A DNA stretch of 64,000 nt from contig NZ_CP014335.1 of assembly GCF_001610955.1 (NCBI RefSeq), forward strand, positions 2,117,001-2,181,000, in the 5' to 3' direction. A model generated the notes under the pieces. That model was not told the origin of the DNA. It saw nothing but the letters and a program-made list of their open reading frames with translations, and did not search any database. Positions 33,466 through 41,656 of the stretch are shown here, in pieces. The number at the start of each line of letters is the position of its first letter. Positions within the stretch are counted from its first letter, which is position 1. This DNA is from Geobacillus thermoleovorans (GTDB taxonomy: Bacteria > Bacillota > Bacilli > Bacillales > Anoxybacillaceae). The position numbers were made by a program, and so were the translations under genes.

Positions 33466-33988
33466 ACCGCCACCCCTCCTGTTTTGCCTCTTCCTCCATA
33501 TATTGCTTGAGCGCCTTTAGTGCGCGGTGCTGCGTTGTTTTCACTTTACTTTCCGTCCAGCCGAGCGCTTCCGCCGTTTCCGCGATCGACAGCGACTGGA
33601 TGAATCGAAGGACGAGCACAAGCCGCTGATCAACCGTGCAGCGCGCCAAACCACGGTACATAAGCTGAATTTCCTCTTTTTGAATCGCCATTTCCTCAGG
33701 AATCGGCTCGTCGGCGCCGATTTGTTCCTCGCTCCATTCCGCCGAACCAGCCCATTGGCGTCGGCGTTTTTGCTTGCGAAAAAAATCAATGGCCACATGG
33801 CGCGCAATGGACAGCAGCCACGTTTTTTCGCTGCACTGCCCTTTAAATCGTTTGTATGAGCGCAGCACTCTGACGTACACTTCCTGAACCAAATCTTCGG
33901 CCTGCTCTCGATTCCGCACCATGTAGAATAAAAAATTAAACAAATCATGATGGTACTTTTCATACAACTGTTCAAAGACGGGGTCCAT
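33443..33988 (-). CDS. sigX: ECF RNA polymerase sigma factor SigX
   Basis: A 181-residue ECF sigma factor starting MDPVFEQLYEKYHHDLFNFL. Region 2 (about 5-75, with DLVQEVYVRVLRSYKRFKG) and region 4 (about 110-165, SIAETAEALGWTESKVKTTQHRALKAL) are complete. In B. subtilis SigX controls cell-envelope charge modification genes. It is paired with rsiX by gene overlap. The ATG at 33988 follows AGGGGGAGAG. In B. subtilis it follows resE; here it is 21 kb away. Confidence 0.92.
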   Translation of the reverse strand: MDPVFEQLYEKYHHDLFNFLFYMVRNREQAEDLVQEVYVRVLRSYKRFKGQCSEKTWLLSIARHVAIDFFRKQKRRRQWAGSAEWSEEQIGADEPIPEEMAIQKEEIQLMYRGLARCTVDQRLVLVLRFIQSLSIAETAEALGWTESKVKTTQHRALKALKQYMEEEAKQEGWRCEKAQLE

Positions 33989-34024
33989 CGCTTCTCTCCC
34001 CCTATCTCCTCCATGGACCACGAC

Positions 34025-34055
34025 AAAAAAATCCCATTATCTTCATGATAACGGG
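34025..34055 (-). terminator. Terminator of the cobalamin operon (after cblS)
   Basis: On the minus strand CCCGTTATC-ATGAA-GATAATGGG is followed by A then seven T. It separates cblS from sigX. Confidence 0.85.
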
Positions 34056-34101
34056 TCCGAGCGAAAAAGGGAATGATTTTTTCACCAAAAGCAGCCGGCT
34101 T

Positions 34102-34818
34102 TTACCACTCGACGTGCAGTGGAAAAAAGAGAGAGCCGGCTTGCTTTTTGATTTCACGTTCGCCATCTGGATCATAACTGACAAGCACCGACGTCGCCGG
34201 GCCGCCGGAGGAAAAGAGCGGAAGCGGGCATGCGCAGGCCCGCCCTTGGCGGCCGTTAGCGGCTAACAGCTGTGTCCATTCGTAATAAATACCTTTCGAG
34301 CCGATGGGAATCAATTCGTAAATGTATGGTGTGCGGAGAAGCGCGGCAAACAGCGGAAGCGGCGCAACCCATTCCGGATGCGAAAGCACGGCCGAGCCGA
34401 CGAGAGGACGGCCGATGACGGCAAACTTCGCCTCTTCGGGCGTGATGCCGATTCGTTTCCGTTCGTTGGCCACCGTCCCGATGGCCGTCACTCCAAGCGC
34501 CGACTGCACGGTGGGAAAATTCGATTCCGTGCTGCCGGTGATCGGGAGATCGATCCCCAGCTCGCGGCACGTTCTCCTGACACCGCGGCAAAGAGCTTCC
34601 CACCGGTCATCAGCGATGAAGTTTTGCAGCACGACGACCCTCGCTTCCGCTCCGACGCTCAACAGCTCCATCAAGGCAACGCGGGCGGAAAAATACGCAA
34701 CAACATCCACCGGGACGGACACCACATCACCCGGCTTGTCCCCGACCGCCGCCGAACCGTCGGCCGCAACGGCGAGCTCCATGCCGTCGGCAAACGGAAG
34801 GAAAAGCACATCACGCAT
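34102..34818 (-). CDS. cblS: Alpha-ribazole kinase CblS (PurM-like)
   Basis: A 238-residue protein, MRDVLFLPFADGMELAVAAD, with the PurM/AIR-synthase-like pattern (GDKPGDVVSVPVDVVAYFSA; LPITGSTESNFPTVQSALG). Its partner is the adjacent cblT, the arrangement described for Listeria and Geobacillus, where CblT imports alpha-ribazole and CblS phosphorylates it to alpha-ribazole-5'-phosphate. This replaces CobT. The ATG at 34818 overlaps the cblT end by 8 nt. It is last gene of the operon. The name rests on family memory and context. Confidence 0.8.
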   Translation of the reverse strand: MRDVLFLPFADGMELAVAADGSAAVGDKPGDVVSVPVDVVAYFSARVALMELLSVGAEARVVVLQNFIADDRWEALCRGVRRTCRELGIDLPITGSTESNFPTVQSALGVTAIGTVANERKRIGITPEEAKFAVIGRPLVGSAVLSHPEWVAPLPLFAALLRTPYIYELIPIGSKGIYYEWTQLLAANGRQGRACACPLPLFSSGGPATSVLVSYDPDGEREIKKQAGSLFFPLHVEW

Positions 34819-35299
34819 GCGGCGCCTCCACCCCCGCTTTCGCCGCCAACCGGACGACAACCGGCATGACGGCCAAAGCGATCAACACGTTGACCGCCGC
34901 GGCTGCCGAAAGCGGCGGAATGACGGCAAAAACAAACGGCCAGCCGAACGAAACGGCAAGCGGCAACGGCGCCAAAAACGCATTGCCGATGAAAAAGACG
35001 ACAGCGCTGCCGATTTTCCATCCCCGCCGATGCAGCACGGCGAACAGGGCGCCAAGCCCCGCCATTTCAAGAGCGACAAACCAATGAACTGGGCCGAGCG
35101 GAAAACCGCCGATCAACGCCGAAACCAAATGCCCAAGCCCAGCGACCGCCGCTCCGGCGCGCGGGCCAAGAACCCCGGCGGCGACAAGCGCCGGTGCGCT
35201 GTCCAAAGCGATGCTGCCGACAAACGTCGGCAGCTTGATGAACGATCCGATCGCCGAAAGCGCCAAACAAACGGCCGTCCAAGCCAAGCGGCGGTTCAT
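34811..35299 (-). CDS. cblT: Alpha-ribazole transporter CblT (ECF S-component type)
   Basis: A 162-residue protein with about five or six membrane helices and the small-residue-rich pattern of ECF substrate-binding subunits (KLPTFVGSIALDSAPALVAA; GPVHWFVALEMAGLGALFAV). It overlaps pduO by 4 nt (ATGA) and cblS by 8 nt. No ECF ATPase/EcfT genes are nearby, so it would use a shared energising module or act alone (inference). Function is inferred from the cblTS pairing. Confidence 0.8.
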   Translation of the reverse strand: MNRRLAWTAVCLALSAIGSFIKLPTFVGSIALDSAPALVAAGVLGPRAGAAVAGLGHLVSALIGGFPLGPVHWFVALEMAGLGALFAVLHRRGWKIGSAVVFFIGNAFLAPLPLAVSFGWPFVFAVIPPLSAAAAVNVLIALAVMPVVVRLAAKAGVEAPHA

Positions 35300-35874
35300 T
35301 GTTTCTCCTCCTTGTCGCGGAACACAATCGCGCTCCGTTCATACTCGATGTCCTTCACCCCTAAACGCGCGTTCACGACCCGGGCAGCGGCGAACAAATA
35401 ATCGGACAGGCGGTTCATATATTTGAGCACAACATCGTTGATCGGCTCCGCTTTTTGCAAGGAAACGATGCACCGCTCCGCCCGTCTTGCCACCGTACGC
35501 GCCATATGGAGCGCCGCAGCCGCCTTGGAGCCGCCCGGCAAAATGAATTTTTGCAATGGCGGCGCTTCTTGCACGTGCGCATCAATGCGCTCTTCTAAAA
35601 ATGTGACCATCGCCTCGGTCACCTTATACGGAAGCTTGCCGTTGACGATGGCCAGGTCGCCGCCGCAGTCAAACAGCTCGTGCTGGATTTTTTGCAGCTC
35701 AGCGCAAAGGTCGCGAAACCGTTCATCGCCGGCCAATAACGCAAGCGCCCATCCGATGAACGAATTCGCCTCGTCAATCGTTCCGTACGCCTCGACGCGC
35801 AAATGGTCTTTGTCCACGCGCCCGCCGACTAAACTCGTTTTCCCTTGGTCTCCTGTTCGCGTATACAATTTCAC
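35296..35874 (-). CDS. pduO: PduO-type ATP:cob(I)alamin adenosyltransferase
   Basis: A 192-residue protein beginning MKLYTRTGDQGKTSLVGGRV, the ATP-binding signature of PduO enzymes, with a trimeric helical-bundle core and the conserved ARxxxRRAER segment (ARTVARRAERCIV, about 128-140) and NRLSDYLFAAAR. It transfers the 5'-deoxyadenosyl group to reduced corrinoid. The start is GTG at 35874 following AGGGGGAGAGG. It is within the operon, 14 nt after the preceding gene. Confidence 0.93.
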   Translation of the reverse strand: MKLYTRTGDQGKTSLVGGRVDKDHLRVEAYGTIDEANSFIGWALALLAGDERFRDLCAELQKIQHELFDCGGDLAIVNGKLPYKVTEAMVTFLEERIDAHVQEAPPLQKFILPGGSKAAAALHMARTVARRAERCIVSLQKAEPINDVVLKYMNRLSDYLFAAARVVNARLGVKDIEYERSAIVFRDKEEKQ

Positions 35875-35888
35875 TGTTCCTCTCCCCC

Positions 35889-36305
35889 TTATTTCAATTG
35901 TTCCGCCAGTCCGCACCAAAGCCGGTCGACGCGGCAGCACAAGGAAGCTAGTCGCTGGTAGCACATTCCCACGGCGTCGCGCCAGCGCCGCTCTTGCGGA
36001 TCAACCGGAACAACGCCTTGCGTCACATCGGTGCCGATCCAAACGACCGTGCGGTTAGGCGCTGCCGCTTCCCACCGCTGCCAAGCGCGGAAATAGGATT
36101 CCCACTCGTCTGGGTCCGGACGGGGGCGGATGGCGGCTTCCAACCCGTCAAAGACGACCGTTTTTGCCGTTTCGATGCCATCCGGCGGCCTATACGGCTC
36201 CACATAACCGTTATGCCATACAATATGAACTCCATCATTTATTCCATACCGTTCCCTCACCCATTTTCGTTTTCCTTGAAACGCACCACCGATAACGAAA
36301 TGCAC
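35889..36305 (-). CDS. Short CobU-like P-loop protein
   Basis: A 138-residue protein starting MHFVIGGAFQGKRKWVRERY, resembling the N-terminus and size class of cobinamide kinase relatives. The P-loop reads GGAFQGKR, lacking the usual Ser/Thr after GK. The guanylylation His/RxxH region of CobU is not evident, and it is about 50 residues shorter than the true CobU at 37632-38189. It may be a diverged paralogue with another role in corrinoid salvage. Its GTG start at 36305 has AAGGGGGAG and lies inside the cobC 3' end (49 nt overlap). Confidence 0.65.
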   Translation of the reverse strand: MHFVIGGAFQGKRKWVRERYGINDGVHIVWHNGYVEPYRPPDGIETAKTVVFDGLEAAIRPRPDPDEWESYFRAWQRWEAAAPNRTVVWIGTDVTQGVVPVDPQERRWRDAVGMCYQRLASLCCRVDRLWCGLAEQLK

Positions 36306-36889
36306 CGCTCTCCCCCTTTCCAACGCTCGATCGTCGATTCCAATGTATATCCGCCGGCAAATGGCACCTCCCATTCCCAAAACGAACGAGCATCGGGCGC
36401 ATACTGCTCGAGCAGGAGGCGAATCGGGCCGCCATGGGTGATGACAGCCACATGACGGGCGCCCGCCCGCTCAGCGAAAGCAATCGTCTCCGCAAGCGCC
36501 TGTTTGATGCGCGCTTGAAAGTCGGCATAACGCTCCCCGCCGGGCGGCGCCGCAGAAAAGGGCGACGCAAGCCATTGGCGGTAGGCGGGCTCCGCTTCCA
36601 GCTCAGCAAACGTTTTTCCTTCCCAAGCGCCAAAGTGAAGCTCGCGCCAACGGCTGGTGCACCAATCTGCCCCGCGTCCGCCAAACAGCAAGGCGGCCGT
36701 TTCTCGACAGCGGTGAAGGTCGCTTGTAACCATGCAGTCGACCGGATACGGCCGCTCAAGCTGCAAGCGGCACAACCGATTGCGCTCCGCGGCCGCAAGC
36801 GGCGCGTCCGTCCAGCCGATATACGCCCGACGTCGGTTTTGTTCCGTCATCCCATGACGGATGAGTGTAAGAGCCAAATGACGCCCCAT
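36257..36889 (-). CDS. cobC: Histidine-phosphatase family protein (CobC-like)
   Basis: A 210-residue phosphoglycerate-mutase-like phosphatase: catalytic LIRHGMTEQN near residue 9, second His in VITHGGPIR (about 150), Glu in LHFGAWEG. In the cobalamin context it should remove the 5'-phosphate from adenosylcobalamin phosphate or alpha-ribazole phosphate. The ATG at 36889 overlaps cobS by 43 nt. The family is certain; the substrate is from context. Confidence 0.85.
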   Translation of the reverse strand: MGRHLALTLIRHGMTEQNRRRAYIGWTDAPLAAAERNRLCRLQLERPYPVDCMVTSDLHRCRETAALLFGGRGADWCTSRWRELHFGAWEGKTFAELEAEPAYRQWLASPFSAAPPGGERYADFQARIKQALAETIAFAERAGARHVAVITHGGPIRLLLEQYAPDARSFWEWEVPFAGGYTLESTIERWKGGERCISLSVVRFKENENG

Positions 36890-37635
36890 AGCACCGTCTC
36901 TCCTCCTTCGATCAGCGCGCCGAGCACATCACCGGTGATGCCGCCAAACTGTTTTTCCGCCCACGGCTTTGCCGCCGCCGCCAAAACGACAGCCGCTGCA
37001 GCCAGCGCCGCCCCTGTTTGCACCGAAATGGCGGTGGATGCACAAAGAAGCGAAAGCAATACAAAAGCGAGTCCAAGCGCCCAAATGGCATCACGCCATG
37101 AACTATATTCGCGAAGCGATGCAGCCATTCCTGTCGGCTTTGCCAGCTTGCCGACGGAAAGAAGCCAGGCAGCCCCGGCCCGCGACAACAGCGGAACGGC
37201 GGCGAACAGCGCCGGCGGAATGCCTGTCTGGAGCGATTCGTACAGAAACAGCCAACGAAATGACAACAAACAAATAAGCGACAACACCGCAAACGCGCCG
37301 ACGCGCGGATCGGACATGATCTCTTGCCGCCGCTTGACGTCGCGGTACGAAAAAAACGCGTCGCTCACATCCATAAAGCCGTCAGCGTGCATCCCCCCGG
37401 CCATCCAAATGCCGAGCCAAAGAAGAAGAAGCGCCCAAACAAGCGGCGAGCTGAATGAAAACGTGGAAAAGAGTGCATACACTCCGGCCGAAAGCGCCCC
37501 GATCAGCGCCCCCGCAAGCGGCATACAGCGCACGAGCCAGCGGACATGGGCGGCGTTCCATGCGATCGAGCGCCGAATCGGGATCGTGGTAAACAGCTGC
37601 AGCGCCAACAACCATCCGTTCCATGCTTGCTTCAT
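36847..37635 (-). CDS. cobS: Adenosylcobinamide-GDP ribazoletransferase
   Basis: A 262-residue polytopic protein with the CobS motif GGMHADGFMDVSDAFFSYRD (about 77-96), which binds metal and substrate, and about seven membrane helices. It joins adenosylcobinamide-GDP with alpha-ribazole(-phosphate). The ATG at 37635 overlaps the cobU stop (ATGA); the longer upstream frame is rejected. Confidence 0.93.
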   Translation of the reverse strand: MKQAWNGWLLALQLFTTIPIRRSIAWNAAHVRWLVRCMPLAGALIGALSAGVYALFSTFSFSSPLVWALLLLWLGIWMAGGMHADGFMDVSDAFFSYRDVKRRQEIMSDPRVGAFAVLSLICLLSFRWLFLYESLQTGIPPALFAAVPLLSRAGAAWLLSVGKLAKPTGMAASLREYSSWRDAIWALGLAFVLLSLLCASTAISVQTGAALAAAAVVLAAAAKPWAEKQFGGITGDVLGALIEGGETVLWGVIWLLHSSVMG

Positions 37636-38189
37636 CCCGGCCACCGCCCTTTTTTCACGCGGAGAAGGCCGCATTCAACGACCGCGGCGGCCGCCGCTTC
37701 CGCGACCAACTGTTGGTGAAGCAAGCCAAGCGTTTTCATGTAGCGAAATGTGCCAGGATCATCCGGAACACCCCCGGCAAACAGCTCGTTCGATACAATC
37801 ACGACCGCACGGCAGGCATCCGCCCACGCCCGCACTTCATCGAGCATGCGGCAAGCAACAGCTTGAGCGGTTGCGTCTGTTTTCCAATTTTCACCAAAGA
37901 ACAGCTCGTGGGCGAGCCATGTGGTCAAGCAATCAAGCAGAACAACATCATCAGGGTGCAAGGAAGCGGCAATCTCCTGAGAAGAGAACGGGGCTTCCCA
38001 CACTGTCCAATGCGCGGCCTGCGCCGCGCGCCGCTCTTGATGACGGCGGATGCGCTCCGTCATTTCTTCATCCATTGCCTGCGCGGTGGCGATATAGTGA
38101 AGCCGACCGCCGCGAGAAAGCCGGATGGCGCATATTTCCGCCGCTTCACTTTTTCCGCTGCGCGCGGCGCCGCTGACAAACACCATCAT
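37632..38189 (-). CDS. cobU: Adenosylcobinamide kinase / phosphate guanylyltransferase
   Basis: A 185-residue bifunctional enzyme with P-loop SGAARSGKS near the N-terminus and the RIRRHQERR segment with the guanylylated His (about residue 47), then LDCLTTWL and VSNELFAGGVPDD. It phosphorylates adenosylcobinamide and transfers GMP. The ATG at 38189 overlaps the cobD stop (ATGA). Confidence 0.94.
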   Translation of the reverse strand: MMVFVSGAARSGKSEAAEICAIRLSRGGRLHYIATAQAMDEEMTERIRRHQERRAAQAAHWTVWEAPFSSQEIAASLHPDDVVLLDCLTTWLAHELFFGENWKTDATAQAVACRMLDEVRAWADACRAVVIVSNELFAGGVPDDPGTFRYMKTLGLLHQQLVAEAAAAAVVECGLLRVKKGRWPG

Positions 38190-39256
38190 CCGCTCCACCT
38201 CGCAAGCGCTTCAAGAAGCCGATCGTTTTCCACCTGCGTTTTGACCGCAAGCCGCACGTAACGTCCGTCCAGTCCAGGAAAATTCATTGTATGCCGCGGG
38301 ACGATTCCTTGCTGCAATAAATAGAAAAACAAATCCTCTGTCCGTCCGGAGAGCGGACGCAGCAAGTAAAAATTGACGACCGACGGCGAGACGGCATACC
38401 GGCCGGCCGGCAGCGACCGAAACACGCGCTCCCGCTCGGCGGCGATCCGTTCTTTCGTCCACTTGACAAACGATTCCATCGCCATGAAACGAAGCGCCAA
38501 TTGTTGGGCGATGCAGTTTGTGCTCCATGGCGGCTGATGCGTTTTCAGCGAAGCGATCACCGCCTCGTCGGCAGCGACATAACCAAGGCGCACGCCGGCC
38601 AGATGATGAATTTTCGTCAACGATCGAAGCACAATGAGGCGCGGATAGCGATCCAGCCAACGCATGGCTGTAAATCCGCCGCGCCAAAACGGATAGAACG
38701 CCTCATCCACCACGATATACGTCCCCGCTTGGTCCGCTGCAGCGACGAGCGAGCGGAGATCACGCTCCGGCATCACGGTTCCGGTCGGATTGTTCGGATG
38801 ACAGAAAAAAACCGCGTCGCATTCCGCCGCCCATGCCGCCGCTTGGTCAATGTCGTACGAAAAACCGCGGCTTTCCTCTGCCAGCAAAGACTTGACTTCG
38901 CATCCGTAAGCAAGGCAGGCGCGCCGATACTCGGAAAACGTCGGCTCCAAGATGCCGACGCGCCGGCCGGCAAGCAGCGCGGCCAACAAATAAATCGCCT
39001 CCGCTGCCCCGTTCGTCACCAGCACTTGTCCGGGTCGAATCTGCTCCTGCTTGGCAACGAGCTCCCTGAGCGCCTTCGCTTCCGAATCCGGATACTCACC
39101 GGCCCAGCGAATCCATTCCTCGCCGTTCGGCCAAGCCGACGGCGGCAGGCGATATGGGTTCGTATTGACGCTGAAATCAATGTATTCGTCTGGAGGGGCC
39201 AATCCGCATTGCTCATACAACGCGAGCGGATTCGCCCCATGCGCCGGCCAACGCAA
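38186..39256 (-). CDS. cobD: PLP-dependent threonine-phosphate decarboxylase (CobD)
   Basis: A 356-residue fold-type I aminotransferase: HPNNPTGTV, VVDEAFYPF, and the PLP lysine in SLTKIHHLAGVRLGY (about 214). In the salvage pathway it makes (R)-1-aminopropan-2-ol phosphate, the linker for CbiB. The start is TTG at 39256, 44 nt inside cbiB; no better start gives the conserved PAHGANP N-terminus. It may alternatively be called HisC-like, but the context favours CobD. Confidence 0.88.
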   Translation of the reverse strand: MRWPAHGANPLALYEQCGLAPPDEYIDFSVNTNPYRLPPSAWPNGEEWIRWAGEYPDSEAKALRELVAKQEQIRPGQVLVTNGAAEAIYLLAALLAGRRVGILEPTFSEYRRACLAYGCEVKSLLAEESRGFSYDIDQAAAWAAECDAVFFCHPNNPTGTVMPERDLRSLVAAADQAGTYIVVDEAFYPFWRGGFTAMRWLDRYPRLIVLRSLTKIHHLAGVRLGYVAADEAVIASLKTHQPPWSTNCIAQQLALRFMAMESFVKWTKERIAAERERVFRSLPAGRYAVSPSVVNFYLLRPLSGRTEDLFFYLLQQGIVPRHTMNFPGLDGRYVRLAVKTQVENDRLLEALARWSG

Positions 39257-40187
39257 CGATCATCCCCCCGATCCATAGCAGCAATAACGTAAAGGCGAGC
39301 ACCGTTCTGATCATGATGCCGACCGCCTGGCGAATATGAACCGAGCGCAGCGGAACATCGGGATCGCCGAGTGTCGGCCGCTCAGAGACGACGCCGCCAT
39401 ATGTATTCGTCCCGCCCAGCTGCACCCCAAGCAATCCAGCCATCGCCGCCTCGAGCCAGCCGCTGTTCGGGCTTGGGTGGCGGCGGGCATCGCGAAACAA
39501 GATCGACAGCGCCAAACGAAGGCGGCGGCCGCCGCAAACCAACACCATCACGAGCGCCGTCAGCCGCGCCGGAATGTAGTTGAGCGCATCGTCCAGCCGG
39601 GCGGCCGCCCAGCCAAATTCGCGATACGTTTCATTTTTATAGCCGAGCATCGAATCGCACGTGTTCACTGCCCGGTACAGCATGGCAAGCGGCGCGCCGC
39701 CCAAGGCCGCGTAAAAGAGCGGAGCCGTGATGCCGTCGCTCGTATTTTCCGCCACCGTTTCGACGCAGGCGCGGGTGATGCCGGCCTCATCGAGCCGCTC
39801 GGTGTCGCGGCCAACGATCATCGACAGCGCCCGCCGCGCCTCGGGAAGATCGCCCGCTTCAAGCGGCCGGCGCACATCCTCAGCCGCTTCAGCGAGGCTT
39901 TTGGTCGCAATGGTGGTGAAAATGAGCGCCGCCTCGATCGCCACCCCCACGTATACGGACAGCGCGTAGCCCACATAAACGACCAACGCCGATACCCCGT
40001 AAACAGCGGCCAACACGACCGCCACGGCCGCCGCCCCTTTCGCCCGCCGCTTTGTTCCTTGATTCCAGCGGCGGTCAAGCCACGCAATCAGCGTTCCCAT
40101 CCCGCGCACAGGGTGCGGCAGCCAGCGCGGGTCGCCAAGCAGCGCATCCAACAGCAAAGCCAACGTCATTGCCAGCAAATGCGTCAT
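39213..40187 (-). CDS. cbiB: Adenosylcobinamide-phosphate synthase CbiB
   Basis: A 324-residue polytopic protein with the CbiB signatures LLLDALLGDPRWLPHPVRGM at the N-terminus, VETVAENTSDGITAPLFYAA (about 142-161), TCDSMLGYKNE and the C-terminal LGGTNTYGG. It condenses adenosylcobyric acid with aminopropanol phosphate. The ATG at 40187 overlaps the preceding gene by 4 nt. Confidence 0.94.
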   Translation of the reverse strand: MTHLLAMTLALLLDALLGDPRWLPHPVRGMGTLIAWLDRRWNQGTKRRAKGAAAVAVVLAAVYGVSALVVYVGYALSVYVGVAIEAALIFTTIATKSLAEAAEDVRRPLEAGDLPEARRALSMIVGRDTERLDEAGITRACVETVAENTSDGITAPLFYAALGGAPLAMLYRAVNTCDSMLGYKNETYREFGWAAARLDDALNYIPARLTALVMVLVCGGRRLRLALSILFRDARRHPSPNSGWLEAAMAGLLGVQLGGTNTYGGVVSERPTLGDPDVPLRSVHIRQAVGIMIRTVLAFTLLLLWIGGMIVALAGAWGESARVV

Positions 40188-41656
40188 CGCCGCCCCCTCC
40201 GCCGCTTGTAGCGGTCAAGCGCCTCGATCGTCGCTTCATACACGAGCCGACCGATCGCGCGCCCGAGTTCCGTCGCCGTTCCGGCATAGGCAAACGTCCG
40301 CCCGGTTTGCGTCGCCGCCACGGCGAGCGAATCGGTCGACGTGCCGGTGGCAAGCGTCCCTGTTTCCAGGTCGCAAACCGAACAGTCGGCGAGCGCTTTT
40401 ACCTTCGCTTCCGTCGCTGTCATCATCGCCTGGACAAACGCCGCTTCCGTCAGCACTCCGTCAATGACAATCACCATATTGATCGTTCCCGGCCTTGCCG
40501 CAAGCGGCTTATGCTGCCACGCCCGAGCGGCATCAACCGCATTGCCGACGCCAGCGGTCGTCATGATTGCAACCGAAAACGCTTCCCCTTCTTTCTGAAG
40601 CCAAACGGCATCATGGACGTCAACCGCCGTCATCATGCCGATCGTTCGTTTCGGCGAAAACCCGTGCTGCTCCAAATAGCGGCGCATGTCTCCTTCCGCA
40701 TCGCCGCAATCGTAATCCAACCCGACTTGGCGGTTGACAAAATGGGTCGCCCATTGAAACCCAGCGCCGATCAATGCCGAGGACAGGACGCGAAGCGGCT
40801 GGCAGGAGGCCAGAACAGCGGCGTCATCAAGAAAGGACAAACGCAGCCCGCCGGCCGACGATTCTTCTTGTTTCCCTTTCGGCACAAACGAAAACATCGG
40901 CTTTGCCGCCGCCGGATGGGCCAGACGCACAATCGGCGCGGCAAACACTTCCTCAAGCAGCGCCGGCGTCATCACATCTGTCGGCGTTCCAAGCGCCGCT
41001 GTTTTTCCTTCTTTTAACACAAGCACCCGGTCGCAATATAAGCTAGCGACGTTCATATCGTGAAAGACGGCGACGACCGTCAAATCGCGGGAGCGGGCAG
41101 CTTCCGCGAGCCGGTCCAAAAGCCGGACTTGGCCGCTCACATCCATATGGTTCGTCGGCTCATCCAGCAAGAGCAGCTGCGGCTTTTGGGCAAGCGCCCG
41201 CGCCAAATAGGCGCGCTGCCGCTCGCCGCCGCTTAGCCGCTCAAGCGGCTCATCGATTTTGTCAGCCAAGCCGACCGCACGAAGCGCTTCTTGAACCGCC
41301 GCTTCATCCTCTTTCGTCCACGTCGGAAACAAGCCGCGCTGATGGGCGTAGCGGCCGAGCGCCACCGTTTCTCTCACCGTATAGCCGGGCGCCGCCTCCG
41401 CCGTCTGCGGCAGGACAGCGGCAAACCGCGCCCATTGCTTCGCAGACAGCGCCAAAAGCGGCTGGCCATGAATCTTGATCTCACCGCTGGCAAGCGGAAG
41501 CTCTTTGCAAATGAGTTTCAGCAGCGTCGTTTTTCCGCTGCCGTTCGGCCCGACGATGCCAAACAGCTCCCCTTTTTCCACGGAAAACGTCACACGATCA
41601 AGCACTTGCTTTGGTCCATACCGATGCGATACGGCCCGCACCTCAAGCATCATCAT
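40184..41656 (-). CDS. Fusion of B12 ABC transporter ATPase (BtuD) and cobinamide amidohydrolase (CbiZ)
   Basis: A 490-residue two-domain protein. Residues 1-255 are an ABC ATPase: Walker A GPNGSGKT (about 37-44), signature LSGGERQR, Walker B LLLLDEPTNHMD and switch HD. Residues about 280-490 are a CbiZ domain (GDAEGDMRRYLE; TTAGVGNAVDAA; GTINMVIVIDG). CbiZ hydrolyses adenosylcobinamide to adenosylcobyric acid, allowing salvage of foreign corrinoids. The same fusion is known in B. subtilis YvrA. Coupled to btuC by ATGA overlap. Confidence 0.92.
   Translation of the reverse strand: MMMLEVRAVSHRYGPKQVLDRVTFSVEKGELFGIVGPNGSGKTTLLKLICKELPLASGEIKIHGQPLLALSAKQWARFAAVLPQTAEAAPGYTVRETVALGRYAHQRGLFPTWTKEDEAAVQEALRAVGLADKIDEPLERLSGGERQRAYLARALAQKPQLLLLDEPTNHMDVSGQVRLLDRLAEAARSRDLTVVAVFHDMNVASLYCDRVLVLKEGKTAALGTPTDVMTPALLEEVFAAPIVRLAHPAAAKPMFSFVPKGKQEESSAGGLRLSFLDDAAVLASCQPLRVLSSALIGAGFQWATHFVNRQVGLDYDCGDAEGDMRRYLEQHGFSPKRTIGMMTAVDVHDAVWLQKEGEAFSVAIMTTAGVGNAVDAARAWQHKPLAARPGTINMVIVIDGVLTEAAFVQAMMTATEAKVKALADCSVCDLETGTLATGTSTDSLAVAATQTGRTFAYAGTATELGRAIGRLVYEATIEALDRYKRRRGRR

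Noticed and set aside
34322..35401. A 359-codon plus-strand frame
   Set aside because: Antisense to cblS, cblT and pduO, with biased Arg/Ser/Pro composition and no ribosome site.
36434..38176. A 580-codon plus-strand frame
   Set aside because: It is antisense to cobC, cobS and cobU, all of which have intact motifs. Long antisense frames are common in GC-rich DNA.
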